DNA of 64,000 bases from Candidatus Thiodiazotropha sp. (ex Monitilora ramsayi). Its GTDB lineage: Bacteria > Pseudomonadota > Gammaproteobacteria > Chromatiales > Chromatiaceae. Position 1 is the stretch's first letter, and each line of letters begins with the position of its first letter. A program made the translations under genes and the position numbers. Of this stretch, positions 1-10,712 are shown in pieces. The DNA is taken from assembly GCA_025655575.1 (NCBI GenBank), contig JAHXIP010000002.1, positions 278,761 through 342,760 of the forward strand, in the 5' to 3' direction. Under the pieces are notes generated by a model, which worked only from the letters and a program-made list of their open reading frames with translations, did no database searches and had not been told where the DNA came from.

Positions 1-419
<419 letters not shown>

Positions 420-801
420 TTATTCACCCAGCACGTCAATAGCCCATACTCACTACTGAGCTGACAGTTCACCATACAACGGTGATCACGACCAGTGGAT
501 TGGCAAGATCTTTATTATGAAATGAATAACGGAATGCCATACAAGAGATTAAAACTATTATTTTATTAGATGTAAAAAAATCATTCCAAGAGCCTTGTGG
601 CTATAGCTTTTCTGGATGACCCACGACTATCTTGCCCTGCATTAATAAAACTGTTGGCAAAACCAACAAGTAATTGGGTCGTAGCGACAGAAGTGATATT
701 TTTTTACCCCCTTATCCTCGTGTATGTGAAATATTAATATTGCTTTCACAGGCACCTAACTTCGCACACCCGATTTCAATTTCACTCTGCACACAAAGAG
801 A

Positions 802-828
802 AAAGGGGCCATTCGGCCCCTTTATCAG
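802..828 (-). terminator. Rho-independent terminator downstream of rho
   Basis: AAAGGGGCC-GAAT-GGCCCCTTT hairpin just beyond the rho stop codon. Confidence 0.7.
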
Positions 829-852
829 AACTATCACTCAGCTAGAGGTATA

Positions 853-2109
853 TCACCCCTTCATGGCATCGAAAAACTCATCGTTCGTTTTTGAAACTTT
901 CAGTTTATCGAAGAGGAATTCCATGGCGGCAAGCTCATCCATCGGGTGGAGTATCTTGCGCAGTATCCACATTTTTTGCAGCTCATCAGGCTTCATCAAT
1001 AACTCTTCCCGGCGGGTACCTGAACGATTGATGTTGATGGCTGGAAAAATCCGCTTCTCGGCGATGCGACGATCCAGATGCACTTCCATGTTGCCGGTAC
1101 CCTTGAACTCTTCGTAAATCACATCATCCATGCGTGAACCGGTTTCCACCAGTGCAGTGGCGAGGATTGTCAAAGAACCACCCTCTTCTACATTTCTGGC
1201 GGCACCAAAGAACCGTTTGGGACGCTGTAGTGCATTGGCATCGACACCACCGGTCAGTACCTTACCTGAAGAGGGCACCACCGTATTGTAGGCACGCGCC
1301 AACCGGGTAATGGAGTCGAGCAGGATAACCACATCTTTTTTATGCTCGACCAGACGCTTGGCCTTTTCAATCACCATCTCAGCCACCTGCACATGGCGGG
1401 TTGCAGGCTCGTCAAACGTACTGGAGATAACTTCACCACGCACCGAGCGTGCCATTTCAGTCACCTCTTCCGGACGTTCGTCGATCAGCAACACGATGAC
1501 ATAACACTCAGGATGGTTGTGGGTGATCGATTGCGCGATATTCTGCAGCATCATCGTCTTACCCGCTTTCGGCGGTGAAACGATCAGGCCACGCTGCCCC
1601 TTGCCGATGGGTGCGCAAAGGTCAATGGTACGTGCCGTGATGTCTTCCGTACTGCCATTGCCGATCTCCAGATGAAAACGTTTATTGGCGAATAGCGGCG
1701 TAAAATTCTCGAACAGAATCTTGCTCTTGGCATTCTCAGGCTTGTCAAAGTTGATTTCGTCCACTTTGAGCAATGCGAAGTAGCGTTCACCATCTTTTGG
1801 CGGACGAATTTTACCGGAGATCGTATCGCCGGTACGCAGGCTGAAACGCCGAATCTGACTGGGTGAAACATAGATATCATCGGGACCGGCAAGATAAGAA
1901 CTATCCGCCGAGCGGAGGAAACCGAAGCCATCCTGCAATATTTCCAGCACACCATCACCAAAGATGCTTTCACCTTTCTTGGCATGCGCTTTGAGGATAG
2001 CGAAGATCAGATCCTGCTTACGGGTCCGGGCCATGCCCTCGATCTTCATTTCTCGGGCGAGATCTGCCAGTTCGGCTACCGGCTTCTTCTTCAGTTCAGT
2101 CAGATTCAT
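853..2109 (-). CDS. rho: Transcription termination factor Rho
   Basis: 418 aa; [21 protein letters not shown]..., Walker A GPPKAGKT-like (SPPKAGKT), [30 protein letters not shown]. Confidence 0.98.
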   Translation of the reverse strand: MNLTELKKKPVAELADLAREMKIEGMARTRKQDLIFAILKAHAKKGESIFGDGVLEILQDGFGFLRSADSSYLAGPDDIYVSPSQIRRFSLRTGDTISGKIRPPKDGERYFALLKVDEINFDKPENAKSKILFENFTPLFANKRFHLEIGNGSTEDITARTIDLCAPIGKGQRGLIVSPPKAGKTMMLQNIAQSITHNHPECYVIVLLIDERPEEVTEMARSVRGEVISSTFDEPATRHVQVAEMVIEKAKRLVEHKKDVVILLDSITRLARAYNTVVPSSGKVLTGGVDANALQRPKRFFGAARNVEEGGSLTILATALVETGSRMDDVIYEEFKGTGNMEVHLDRRIAEKRIFPAININRSGTRREELLMKPDELQKMWILRKILHPMDELAAMEFLFDKLKVSKTNDEFFDAMKG

Positions 2110-2278
2110 AGTGGTTTAAAGATTGTGTTTTTTCGGATTGTGATCAGGAATGGTTGCCGCCTTAGGCAAGCGTAATGGATTCGGTGATTTCAGTATTCAG
2201 GCTGGGCGCGGGACTATCGGAATCTGGTTTGGAGATGGAAATAGGTGGGTAGTGAAAACGCGTCCAGTCCTGAGTTGT

Positions 2279-2605
2279 CTATAGGTTGCTGTCGATAAAG
2301 GCGACGAGCTGCGATTTGGAGACGGCGCCCACTTTGGTTGCCTCGACCTCGCCATTTTTAAACAGCATCAGCGTGGGAATACCACGGATACCATAGCGGG
2401 GAGGCGTATTGGGATTATCGTCAATGTTCAGCTTGGCTATTTTCAGCCGGCCTGTGTATTCCGTAGCGATCTCATCCAGTACCGGAGCGATCATTTTACA
2501 AGGGCCACACCATTCCGCCCAGTAATCTATCAATACGGGCTCATTTGATTTAAGGACGTCAGATTCAAAGGAATCATCGGTTACATGAACAATATGCTCA
2601 CTCAT
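2279..2605 (-). CDS. trxA: Thioredoxin 1
   Basis: 108 aa with [19 protein letters not shown] active site; upstream of rho as in other gammaproteobacteria. Confidence 0.98.
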   Translation of the reverse strand: MSEHIVHVTDDSFESDVLKSNEPVLIDYWAEWCGPCKMIAPVLDEIATEYTGRLKIAKLNIDDNPNTPPRYGIRGIPTLMLFKNGEVEATKVGAVSKSQLVAFIDSNL

Positions 2606-2814
2606 TGGATTGAGTATCTCCGACTTTTTGGGAGTTTACCGGGGCGTTTGCGGGTTGCATCTACGCACCTTGCCAAGAATCCAGAACGGCTCCATGAGAC
2701 TTTATAAAACAGAATAAATGGGAGGGGCTTCTGGACGAGACAGGTTATTCAAGCCCAATTCACACTATTTTTCAAGGCTTCATTGTCATTTAAGGCAATA
2801 TTTTTCTTATTTAC

Positions 2815-3126
2815 CTAATTTTTCGACGTCAAATCCTGCAGCAATGGCTCAATCTGACAAAGATGCGCAATCGACATCATGCCCTCAGGAATTTCATTGA
2901 TCACTACCTGAACCCCCTGCTGGGTTGCCCTTGCCTTCCATTCCAGCAACAGGGCAAGCCCTGCACTGTCTGCTCCGGTGACCTGCGACAAGTCTATCTC
3001 GATATCCTGAGATTGAAAGAAAAAATCCTCCGACTGCTTCAGTAACTGCTTGGCTGTGGCAAAGGTCATTTCGCCTTTCACATGGAAATGAAAGGCGCCA
3101 TCACGCTCGATAATGGCAGTCGCCAT
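2815..3126 (-). CDS. mlaB: STAS-domain protein, MlaB-like
   Basis: 103 aa STAS-like (IDLSQVTGADSAGLALLLEWKA), last gene of the mla operon. Confidence 0.85.
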   Translation of the reverse strand: MATAIIERDGAFHFHVKGEMTFATAKQLLKQSEDFFFQSQDIEIDLSQVTGADSAGLALLLEWKARATQQGVQVVINEIPEGMMSIAHLCQIEPLLQDLTSKN

Positions 3127-3129
3127 GGG

Positions 3130-3606
3130 TTATTCCTGGCTCGCGGCGTTCTCTTCCGCTTTGCTGAAGAGAAACTGGCCGACAATCTCCTCCAGCACCA
3201 GTGCGGATTGAGTGATCATAACTTCGCTTCCCTGCTGGAAGTTCTCGAGACTGCCCCCAGGATCCAAACCAATATACTGCTCTCCCAGCAGCCCGGAAGT
3301 ATAGATTTTGGCAATGGTATCTTCGGGAATCTGATTATATTCCGGTTCGATGAGCATGGTGACGACGGCTTCATAACTCTTTTGATCGTAACCGATATTC
3401 ACCACACGACCGATTCTCACACCCGCCATGGAGACAGGTGACCTCACCTTCAGACCGCCGATATTATCGAAGCGTGCAGATACCTCGTAGCCTTCACTGG
3501 TAGTGATATTGGCCAGATTGCTCACCTGCATGGCGAGAAAGAACAGCGCCACCAGACCGGCAGCCATAAAGGCACCGACGGTAATTTCCAGCTGTCTTGT
3601 ATTCAT
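3130..3606 (-). CDS. mlaD: Outer membrane lipid asymmetry protein MlaD (MCE domain)
   Basis: 158 aa; N-terminal TM then VSARFDNIGGLKVRSPVSMAGVRIGRV MCE motif. Confidence 0.95.
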   Translation of the reverse strand: MNTRQLEITVGAFMAAGLVALFFLAMQVSNLANITTSEGYEVSARFDNIGGLKVRSPVSMAGVRIGRVVNIGYDQKSYEAVVTMLIEPEYNQIPEDTIAKIYTSGLLGEQYIGLDPGGSLENFQQGSEVMITQSALVLEEIVGQFLFSKAEENAASQE

Positions 3607-3609
3607 CTA

Positions 3610-4392
3610 TCAGTCTCCAAACATCAGTGCGGTAAGTACAAAGTCGAGCACCAGCACCGCCAGTGCCGAGTGTACCACCGTGCGTGTGGTGGAACGGCTC
3701 ACACCGGTGGAAGTGGGTAGTGTGTCATAACCCTGAAACAGGGCGATCCAGGTACAGATAACGCCAAAGACCAGGCTCTTGATGACGCCATTGATGACAT
3801 CCCCGTTCCAGTCAATTTTGGCCTGCATCTGACTCCAGAAGGCACCCTCATCCACCCCCAGCAAGCCGACACCGACGAAATAACCACCGATCACACCCAC
3901 GGCACTGAACAGGGCAGCTAGCAGCGGCATGGAAATAAACCCAGCAAAGAAGCGAGGCGTGAGTATTCTGCGTACCGGATCCACCGCCATCATCTCCAGG
4001 CCGGAGAGCTGTTCGGTTGCTTTCATCAGACCGATCTCCGCCGTTAGCGCCGATCCAGCGCGACCGGCAAATAGCAGCGCTGTCACCACAGGCCCCAGTT
4101 CGCGCACCAGCGAGGCAGCTACCATGACACCGAGGCTGTCCTCTGCGGCAAACTGAGACAGTACATAGTAGCCTTGCAGACTCAACACCATGCCGACAAA
4201 CAATCCGGACACCACAATGATGGTAATGGTTCGCACACCAATACTATGTATCTGCGCAACCAGCAATCCCGGACGTGGCAGTAGACTGGTAATGCCGGCG
4301 AGTATCTGCAGAAAGAGCAGGTGCCCTCTGCCCAGACGCTCGAATGCATCCAGGCCCTTTCGACCAAAATTGGCTAATACGTCCAGCATCAA
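3610..4392 (-). CDS. mlaE: Lipid asymmetry ABC transporter permease MlaE
   Basis: 260 aa MlaE family ([42 protein letters not shown]). Confidence 0.97.
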   Translation of the reverse strand: MMLDVLANFGRKGLDAFERLGRGHLLFLQILAGITSLLPRPGLLVAQIHSIGVRTITIIVVSGLFVGMVLSLQGYYVLSQFAAEDSLGVMVAASLVRELGPVVTALLFAGRAGSALTAEIGLMKATEQLSGLEMMAVDPVRRILTPRFFAGFISMPLLAALFSAVGVIGGYFVGVGLLGVDEGAFWSQMQAKIDWNGDVINGVIKSLVFGVICTWIALFQGYDTLPTSTGVSRSTTRTVVHSALAVLVLDFVLTALMFGD

Positions 4393-5204
4393 CTGGCTCC
4401 CCGCATGCTCAACAGATCCTCATCCAGCGTAGGCGCATCATAATGGAAACCGACCGGCCCATCGGGTAGCCCACTCATGAACTGACGAACGGAGGCCGAT
4501 GAAGAGTTGGCCAACTCACTGGGAGTCCCCTGCTCGATCACCTTGCCCCCATTGATGACGTAGACAAGATCGGAGATGGCGGAGGTCTCCTCCACGTCAT
4601 GCGAAACGAGGATACTGGTCAACCCCACCGCATCGTTCAAACGCCTGACCAGTTGTGCCAACACACCCATGGAGATCGGATCCTGGCCGGTAAAGGGCTC
4701 ATCGTACATCACCATCATCGGATCCAATGATATCGCTCTTGCCAGCGCCACGCGCCGTGCCATGCCACCCGACAGAGCAGAGGGCAGTAACTCTCTGGCG
4801 CCTCGCAAGCCCACGGCTTCAAGCTTCATCAACACCAATCGCCGAATCATCGATTCTGGCAGGTCTGTGTGCTCACGCAGCGGATAGGCCACATTGTCGT
4901 AGACAGTAAGATCCGTCAGCAGCGCACCGGTCTGAAACAACATGCCCATTCGCATACGCAGCTTGAAAAGCGCCTTGCGTGAAAGCTTATGCACATCGAG
5001 CCCATCAACTTCGATCGTGCCGTGACTGGGCCTAAGTTGGCCGCCAATGAGTTTCAACAACGTGGTCTTGCCCGTGCCACTGGGACCCATGATGGCAGTG
5101 ACTTTGCCCCGGGGGATATCGATATCCATACCATCAAATATGACACGATCACCACGGGAAAAGTGGAGGTCACGAATTATGATCAGTGGCGGGTCTATGC
5201 TCAC
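4389..5204 (-). CDS. mlaF: Lipid asymmetry ABC transporter ATP-binding protein MlaF
   Basis: 271 aa; Walker [10 protein letters not shown], signature [14 protein letters not shown]; overlaps mlaE start. Confidence 0.97.
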   Translation of the reverse strand: MSIDPPLIIIRDLHFSRGDRVIFDGMDIDIPRGKVTAIMGPSGTGKTTLLKLIGGQLRPSHGTIEVDGLDVHKLSRKALFKLRMRMGMLFQTGALLTDLTVYDNVAYPLREHTDLPESMIRRLVLMKLEAVGLRGARELLPSALSGGMARRVALARAISLDPMMVMYDEPFTGQDPISMGVLAQLVRRLNDAVGLTSILVSHDVEETSAISDLVYVINGGKVIEQGTPSELANSSSASVRQFMSGLPDGPVGFHYDAPTLDEDLLSMRGAS

Positions 5205-5907
5205 GGCAGTTTCAACACGAATGGCAGAAGAGTATGGTCTGAATTGGCCCCATTGTGTCGAGGGTCCCTTGAAGCGTCAAGCAGACACTCGCAATTTTAT
5301 CGTAGAGCCTTTCCCTACATGGAACCGACTCCTAAAAAAAATCGCATTGAAGCAGCAAATTAACCACAGCTCCTGCAATATATCTTCAGGAGAATATCGC
5401 ACAATATATCATTGTGTAGATCGATGGTTTAAGGGCCAAGCGAACCCCAACAGTCAAGCCTAACCAATTCACGGCTACATGGTGCCGATCTATCCAGCGT
5501 GACCTGTAAAAAAGAGGAGCTAAATTATCTGGACGATTTGCGTGAAGCGCTACTCCACGAAAGCGCACATACTACAAGTGGTGTCTTGACTTGAAGTAAG
5601 GCAAATTGGCGCATTAAGTATCTCTGCCATCTCTATGGCAAAGTGAAAATCGGTGATTATAATTAGGTAAGGACAAACAACCTACCCATCAATTGTACAG
5701 AAGAAGTTTAAGCCAACTTTCCTGCCAACGATTGAGTGAGGTCAAGCCCCGTCCAATGCTCAAGGAACCCAAATGTAGAATGAACCACAAATAATTCATT
5801 CAATATAAAGTTTTTCAGTCTAACCGGACATTCTCAATCAACATTTCACTTTCGAAGTGCCTCATTAATAATCCCTGACTCAACTTGTCAATCAGTGCGG
5901 AGCATAT

Positions 5908-7632
5908 TCAATCAATCACCTGAATTGTAGTTATTACCTCACTTCCATTGGGTGATTTTACTCTGACAGTTAGCAGACCAGTACTCGGCGTGGTATCCGG
6001 TGAAAGAGTAATCACATAAGTTCGGGGAGGAAAGGCGTTTGTATCACCCACGACGAAAGAACCTGGAGACTGAAGAGTGCCGTTTTTTGTAGAGATGCCG
6101 ATGGTGGTTCCCTCTGTCATGGTTTGTCCGTTTACATCTGTCACAGTTAAAATTGTTGAACCCAGGCCACCTCCAGTCAAATCTAAGATCGCGGGAAGGA
6201 AGGAAATGACAGGAGTTGATCCAGACATCACCAGCTCGAGATCATCCCTAACATGGATATTTGTCTCTGTGCTGCAAAGGGTAGTTGCAGACACAAGCTG
6301 GTCATAACATGCACTATTGGGATCAGTAGAGGTTGTGTCACAGCAAAGTGCACCATTATACAGACCATCCGCACCTGTGTAGGACGTATCCCGGTTGAAG
6401 TCCACGAACTCCTCACCTAGTTCATGAACACGGGTCCAATTGTCATCCCGAAAGGCCTCAGGCATATCATCACTACCAAACGGCACAAAGGTGTCTGCAG
6501 CATCCAAGGCGCCATTTCCATTTACATCATTAAATGTTTCTTCGCCTAGCATTGTTGCAAGAATTGTTACTCTTCCATCAGCAGGACGAGGATTCGAACT
6601 AGTCCAATTTACAGAGCAGCCCCCGCTCGTTGTCTGACACTGGGATCCTATCTGTCCGCCTTCCGTAGTAAAAGACACCGCTGTCCCGTCAGGAACCGGA
6701 TTGTTGAAGTGGTCAGCCGCATAAACGTTGATGCTCACTGTCACACCATCGAAATTCCAAGCTTCCGGATTAAGATCTGACGCACTCAGGGACATGCTGT
6801 TCTGATCGGCCACGCCGGTCGAGATAATCAGGCCATCAGACTGTGTGTTAATGGTTGGATCGGAATTCAGGGTGGCAGTAACGCGAACTGTCGTGGGAAC
6901 TGTACCTGAGTTGACATCGGCTCTGACAATACCATTTGCATCACTTGTATCAGAGGTACCTGATAGATGTACGCCACCTACATTTGTACTCAGAGCGAAA
7001 TTCACTAGCTGACCAGAGACAGGATTGGCATTCTGATCCAATACCAGGAATGTGACTTCAGAGACCTCAACCAAGCCAAAACCGCTGATACCAATATTTG
7101 GCGGGATGGAAGAATTAAACTGCATCGAACCTATGACTGCTGACTGTATGGTAAGCGTACCAGTTGCCGTTCTTGTTGCCCCATTCACAGTGGCAGTAGC
7201 CGTTATCGTGTCACTTCCAGAGCAACCCTGCGCATCATATGTAGTAGTCACAACACCTGTAGTCGTTGTGACCGGGGTTGTAATTGATGCCAGACTCGAA
7301 GCCACGCAAGTTGATGTAAATGAAACTGATGCAGATTCCAGAAAAGGATTGCCATCTACATCAGCAAGGGTCGCAGTGACTGAAGTCGACCCACCCGCCG
7401 ACAGGGAAGTAACTGCTATGTCCAATACACTTTGTGTGAAGGCAGCACCAGTTCCACTGCCGAGAAAGATTGGAGTGTCTGTCGGATCCGTTGGATCTGT
7501 CGGATCTGTCGGATCTGTACCAGTTGTGTTATCCCATGGCGTCTCTGCACTCCCACTGCCACAGGCTTGCAGCATCAGGGAAATGGCGATGATGGCGAGA
7601 AGACGAATTAGACCTGGCATGGTGAACTCCAA
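5908..7632 (-). CDS. Putative secreted lipoprotein with Ig-like (Big-1-type) repeats
   Basis: 574 aa; lipobox-like LMLQACGSG, (DPT)n linker, Ser/Thr-rich invasin/intimin-like beta repeats (VNFALSTNVGGVHLSGTSDTSDANGIVRADVNSGTVPTTVRVTAT). Confidence 0.75.
   Translation of the reverse strand: MEFTMPGLIRLLAIIAISLMLQACGSGSAETPWDNTTGTDPTDPTDPTDPTDTPIFLGSGTGAAFTQSVLDIAVTSLSAGGSTSVTATLADVDGNPFLESASVSFTSTCVASSLASITTPVTTTTGVVTTTYDAQGCSGSDTITATATVNGATRTATGTLTIQSAVIGSMQFNSSIPPNIGISGFGLVEVSEVTFLVLDQNANPVSGQLVNFALSTNVGGVHLSGTSDTSDANGIVRADVNSGTVPTTVRVTATLNSDPTINTQSDGLIISTGVADQNSMSLSASDLNPEAWNFDGVTVSINVYAADHFNNPVPDGTAVSFTTEGGQIGSQCQTTSGGCSVNWTSSNPRPADGRVTILATMLGEETFNDVNGNGALDAADTFVPFGSDDMPEAFRDDNWTRVHELGEEFVDFNRDTSYTGADGLYNGALCCDTTSTDPNSACYDQLVSATTLCSTETNIHVRDDLELVMSGSTPVISFLPAILDLTGGGLGSTILTVTDVNGQTMTEGTTIGISTKNGTLQSPGSFVVGDTNAFPPRTYVITLSPDTTPSTGLLTVRVKSPNGSEVITTIQVID
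7484..7519 (-). repeat. 9-bp tandem repeat (four units of ggatctgtc-type) encoding the DPT linker
   Basis: ggatccgtt ggatctgtc ggatctgtc ggatctgta read directly. Confidence 0.9.
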
Positions 7633-7988
7633 AATTCCTAAAGAAACAGTCCATTAAGAGCAATAACTTAGATCAGTTTCTCAATACTATACAATCACCT
7701 AGTTATTGCAAAGAATTATACGTGATGAGCCTGTATTTTCTTCATAATATGTCAAACTTCCATCACGTTTTCATTGCGGCAGCAAAAAACAGCCTCATCC
7801 TGTGACTGATGCCGCTTGAACCGATGTCGGCAGGTTATCAATAAATCTTTAATAATGGCTCGAAGAATCATGAACTCCATTCCAGATCGGGAATTGGGCA
7901 TTCATGCCATATAAACAAATAAATATAACAAAAACAGTCAATTATAAACTAAGGACGATAATACTAAGACTGTACTTCAGCTGAAACC

Positions 7989-8174
7989 ATGCCCAAGATT
8001 CTCAAATTCAAAAAACCCAAGGCCAGTGATAAACACAAAGGCAAAGGCCTCTGTCGCGAGGGATTTCACAAATGGGTGGTCGACAAGCAGTCGGTCTTTG
8101 ACGTCAAACAGGGCAGATTAGTTACCCGCTATCGCTGTAGTCGTTGCGGCAAGACCCGAACAACCTCGACATAA
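7989..8174 (+). CDS. Small zinc-ribbon-like conserved protein
   Basis: 61 aa; CREGFHKW...YRCSRCGKTR Cys pattern, basic. Confidence 0.7.
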   Translation: MPKILKFKKPKASDKHKGKGLCREGFHKWVVDKQSVFDVKQGRLVTRYRCSRCGKTRTTST

Positions 8175-8177
8175 GGC

Positions 8178-8486
8178 TCAGATTCGCAGGCGATCCACCA
8201 CCTCGCCACCCACCAGATGCTTTTCAAAGATCTCGTCCATGTCCTCTTTGTCAACAAAGGTGTACCAGACCGCTTCGGGATAGACCACCAACACCGGCCC
8301 CTCCGAGCAGCGATCCAGGCAACCCGCCGTGTTGACACGCACCCCGCCCGGCCCGGAGAGACCCGCTGCTTTTACCCGCTGCTTCAGATAGTCACGCATC
8401 TCTTTGGCGCCATGCCGGGCGCAAAAGGGGCGCCCATCCTCCCGCTCGTTGATGCAGAAGAAAAGATGGTAGCGATAGTAGGACAT
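8178..8486 (-). CDS. (2Fe-2S) ferredoxin domain protein (thioredoxin-like)
   Basis: 102 aa; FFCINEREDGRPFCARHGAKEM...RVNTAGCLDRCSEGPVLVVYPEAVWYTFV. Confidence 0.88.
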   Translation of the reverse strand: MSYYRYHLFFCINEREDGRPFCARHGAKEMRDYLKQRVKAAGLSGPGGVRVNTAGCLDRCSEGPVLVVYPEAVWYTFVDKEDMDEIFEKHLVGGEVVDRLRI

Positions 8487-8573
8487 AAAAAAACACTCTT
8501 CCTGCGATGATAGCCGGCCAGTTAACCGCTATTATAGGGCCTGATTCGGCAATACCATCCCATAGATCCTATC

Positions 8574-9773
8574 GTGACCCCCGAGCAACTCCTCAAAGAG
8601 GCTGACCGCTGTGTGAAATGCGGCCTCTGCCTGCCCCATTGCCCCACCTACCTGCTGCTGGAGAGTGAGGCTGACTCACCGCGTGGACGCATCAGTCTGA
8701 TTCAGGCACTGGCAAGTGGTGAACTGCCTGCCGGCAAGTCGATGGAGACCCATCTGGCCCGCTGTCTAAGCTGCCGTGCCTGCGAGTCCGCCTGCCCTTC
8801 AGGCGTGAGGTATGGCGCATTAATCGATGGAGGCCGGACCTTAATCGCTGATCAACATCGTGGACGCCCAGTATGGCGCAGAATATTTGGCCTGCTCAGT
8901 GACCGGCAAAGACTGGAACGCTGGGGCAAGTTCCACACGCTGTTGCAGCGCTCGGGCCTGCTCAGGATTACCCGTCTGTTTCCCTCCATGAGATTGAGGC
9001 GATTGATATCTCTTGGTCAATTTTTACCCAAGCAGGTTGGCGTGCTCACCGAACTCCATGCTGCCAAAAGGCCCACAGGGCGATTGGTGCAGCTATTTAC
9101 TGGTTGCGTCGGCAGCCAGACTGACCAGCAGCTTATTGAACAGAGTCTCTCTCTACTCTCTCATCTGGGTTATGCGGTCGAAATACCCGCTAACCAAGTC
9201 TGCTGTGGCGCGCTGCACAGGCACAACGGCTACCCGGAACAGGCAGACCGACTCTGCGAAACTAACAGGTTACAAGCCGAAAAAAGCCGTGCCGAGTGTC
9301 TCATCACCCTTGCCAGCGCCTGTCATCTCGAATTGAACGAGCACCTGAAATCTGATCTGCCGATCACGGGAATGACCGATTTCCTGCTTGATCTGCCTCA
9401 GGACGCACTGCCCAACCTACAACCGCTGACAAAAAAAGTCGTTGTTCACACGCCTTGTACAAGTCAAAACGACCGCAGCCAGGAACTTCTCCGACTTATC
9501 CCCGGCCTTGAGATCGAGGCACTCCCCGAGAATTCAATCTGTTGTGGTGCCGCAGGCAGCTATCTGCTCACGCAACCCGAGCTTTCAGCAACCTTGGGAG
9601 CAAAAAAACTTGTTGGCCTTAAGGCATCCAATGCCGAGATTCTGATCACGGGAAATACCGGCTGCGCCTTACAATTTCGCCAACTAATCGTGCAATCTGA
9701 GCTCAATGTCGATGTCATGCACCCGGTGGAGCTGTTTGCCAGACAGATGGAAAACTGCACGGGCAACGCTTGA
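8574..9773 (+). CDS. glcF: Glycolate oxidase iron-sulfur subunit-like (Fe-S)-binding protein (GTG start)
   Basis: 399 aa; two CxxCxxCxxxCP clusters (CVKCGLCLPHCP, CLSCRACESACP) and CCG domains (CCGALHRHNG, CCGAAGSY). Confidence 0.85.
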   Translation: MTPEQLLKEADRCVKCGLCLPHCPTYLLLESEADSPRGRISLIQALASGELPAGKSMETHLARCLSCRACESACPSGVRYGALIDGGRTLIADQHRGRPVWRRIFGLLSDRQRLERWGKFHTLLQRSGLLRITRLFPSMRLRRLISLGQFLPKQVGVLTELHAAKRPTGRLVQLFTGCVGSQTDQQLIEQSLSLLSHLGYAVEIPANQVCCGALHRHNGYPEQADRLCETNRLQAEKSRAECLITLASACHLELNEHLKSDLPITGMTDFLLDLPQDALPNLQPLTKKVVVHTPCTSQNDRSQELLRLIPGLEIEALPENSICCGAAGSYLLTQPELSATLGAKKLVGLKASNAEILITGNTGCALQFRQLIVQSELNVDVMHPVELFARQMENCTGNA

Positions 9774-9804
9774 TCAGTATGCCGGCTGAGGCTAAGGTTC
9801 CGCT

Positions 9805-10449
9805 ATGCAAGATAAAACCCATCATCCCGCCGATCGATTCATCATCGGTTTCGACCAAGCCCTACGCACGCTGTTCGGTCGCCCTCAGGTCACAGAGCGA
9901 CCCGACCCGGCCGACATGCATCCGGAAGCCGATATGAGTGAGCAGGAGAGGGACATAACCGCCCGTCTCATGCGGATCAATCATACGGGGGAGGTCTGCG
10001 CCCAAGCGCTCTACCAGGGACAGGCCCTGACCGCCAAGCTACCTGAGGTCCGTGACAGCATGGAAAGGGCAGCTCAGGAGGAGAATGATCACCTCGACTG
10101 GTGCGAGTCCCGCCTCAAGGCCCTCGACAACAGAAAAAGTCTGTTGAACCCATTCTGGTATGCCGGATCGTTCATGATCGGTGCCGCAGCCGGCTTGGCG
10201 GGAGACAAGTGGAGCCTGGGATTTGTGGCAGAGACCGAGCACCAGGTGGAAGCCCATTTAGAAGACCATTTACGGAAGTTGCCCTCTCAGGACACCAAGA
10301 GCCGAGTGGTACTGGAACAGATGAAAGAAGATGAGATTCACCACGCCACGGTGGCGCTGGAAGCTGGGGGTGCGGAGTTGCCAAGTCCCATCAAACTGGC
10401 GATGAAGCTGACATCAAAGTTGATGACGAAATCTGTCTACTACCTCTGA
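9805..10449 (+). CDS. coq7: 2-nonaprenyl-3-methyl-6-methoxy-1,4-benzoquinol hydroxylase, Coq7 family
   Basis: 214 aa; di-iron motifs RINHTGEVCAQALYQGQ, EENDHLDW, EDEIHHATVAL. Confidence 0.95.
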   Translation: MQDKTHHPADRFIIGFDQALRTLFGRPQVTERPDPADMHPEADMSEQERDITARLMRINHTGEVCAQALYQGQALTAKLPEVRDSMERAAQEENDHLDWCESRLKALDNRKSLLNPFWYAGSFMIGAAAGLAGDKWSLGFVAETEHQVEAHLEDHLRKLPSQDTKSRVVLEQMKEDEIHHATVALEAGGAELPSPIKLAMKLTSKLMTKSVYYL

Positions 10450-10453
10450 ACAA

Positions 10454-10615
10454 TTATCCGGCGTTCGGGTCTACCTGGACCACTTCTGTATCCACCATGC
10501 GATCCCGGTCGGCCGTGCCGATCTGAATCGCCAGGGTCATGCCAAATCCAATAACCACCAGAACCAATAGAACCGCAAAAAAGTCGGGGGTTCTATGGGG
10601 ATGTCTTGTATTCAT
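10454..10615 (-). CDS. Small single-pass membrane protein (53 aa)
   Basis: Reverse complement reads MNTRHPHRTPDFFAVLLVLVVIGFGMTLAIQIGTADRDRMVDTEVVQVDPNAG*; below the ORF-track length cutoff. Confidence 0.6.
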   Translation of the reverse strand: MNTRHPHRTPDFFAVLLVLVVIGFGMTLAIQIGTADRDRMVDTEVVQVDPNAG

Positions 10616-10712
10616 AGCGCACCAAGTTAATCAATCAGTTAAGTTAAACTATTAATCCTGACCATCAACTTAACCTTGAACCTGTTCACGTTGCTGTATA
10701 GAAACCATCCAA

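Noticed and set aside
5386-5568. 60-aa minus-strand ORF upstream of mlaF
   Set aside because: No signal peptide, domain or RBS recognised; minimal-length ORF in an intergenic region.
7052-7657. 201-aa plus-strand ORF
   Set aside because: Antisense to the Ig-like lipoprotein; composition reflects its Thr/Val repeats.
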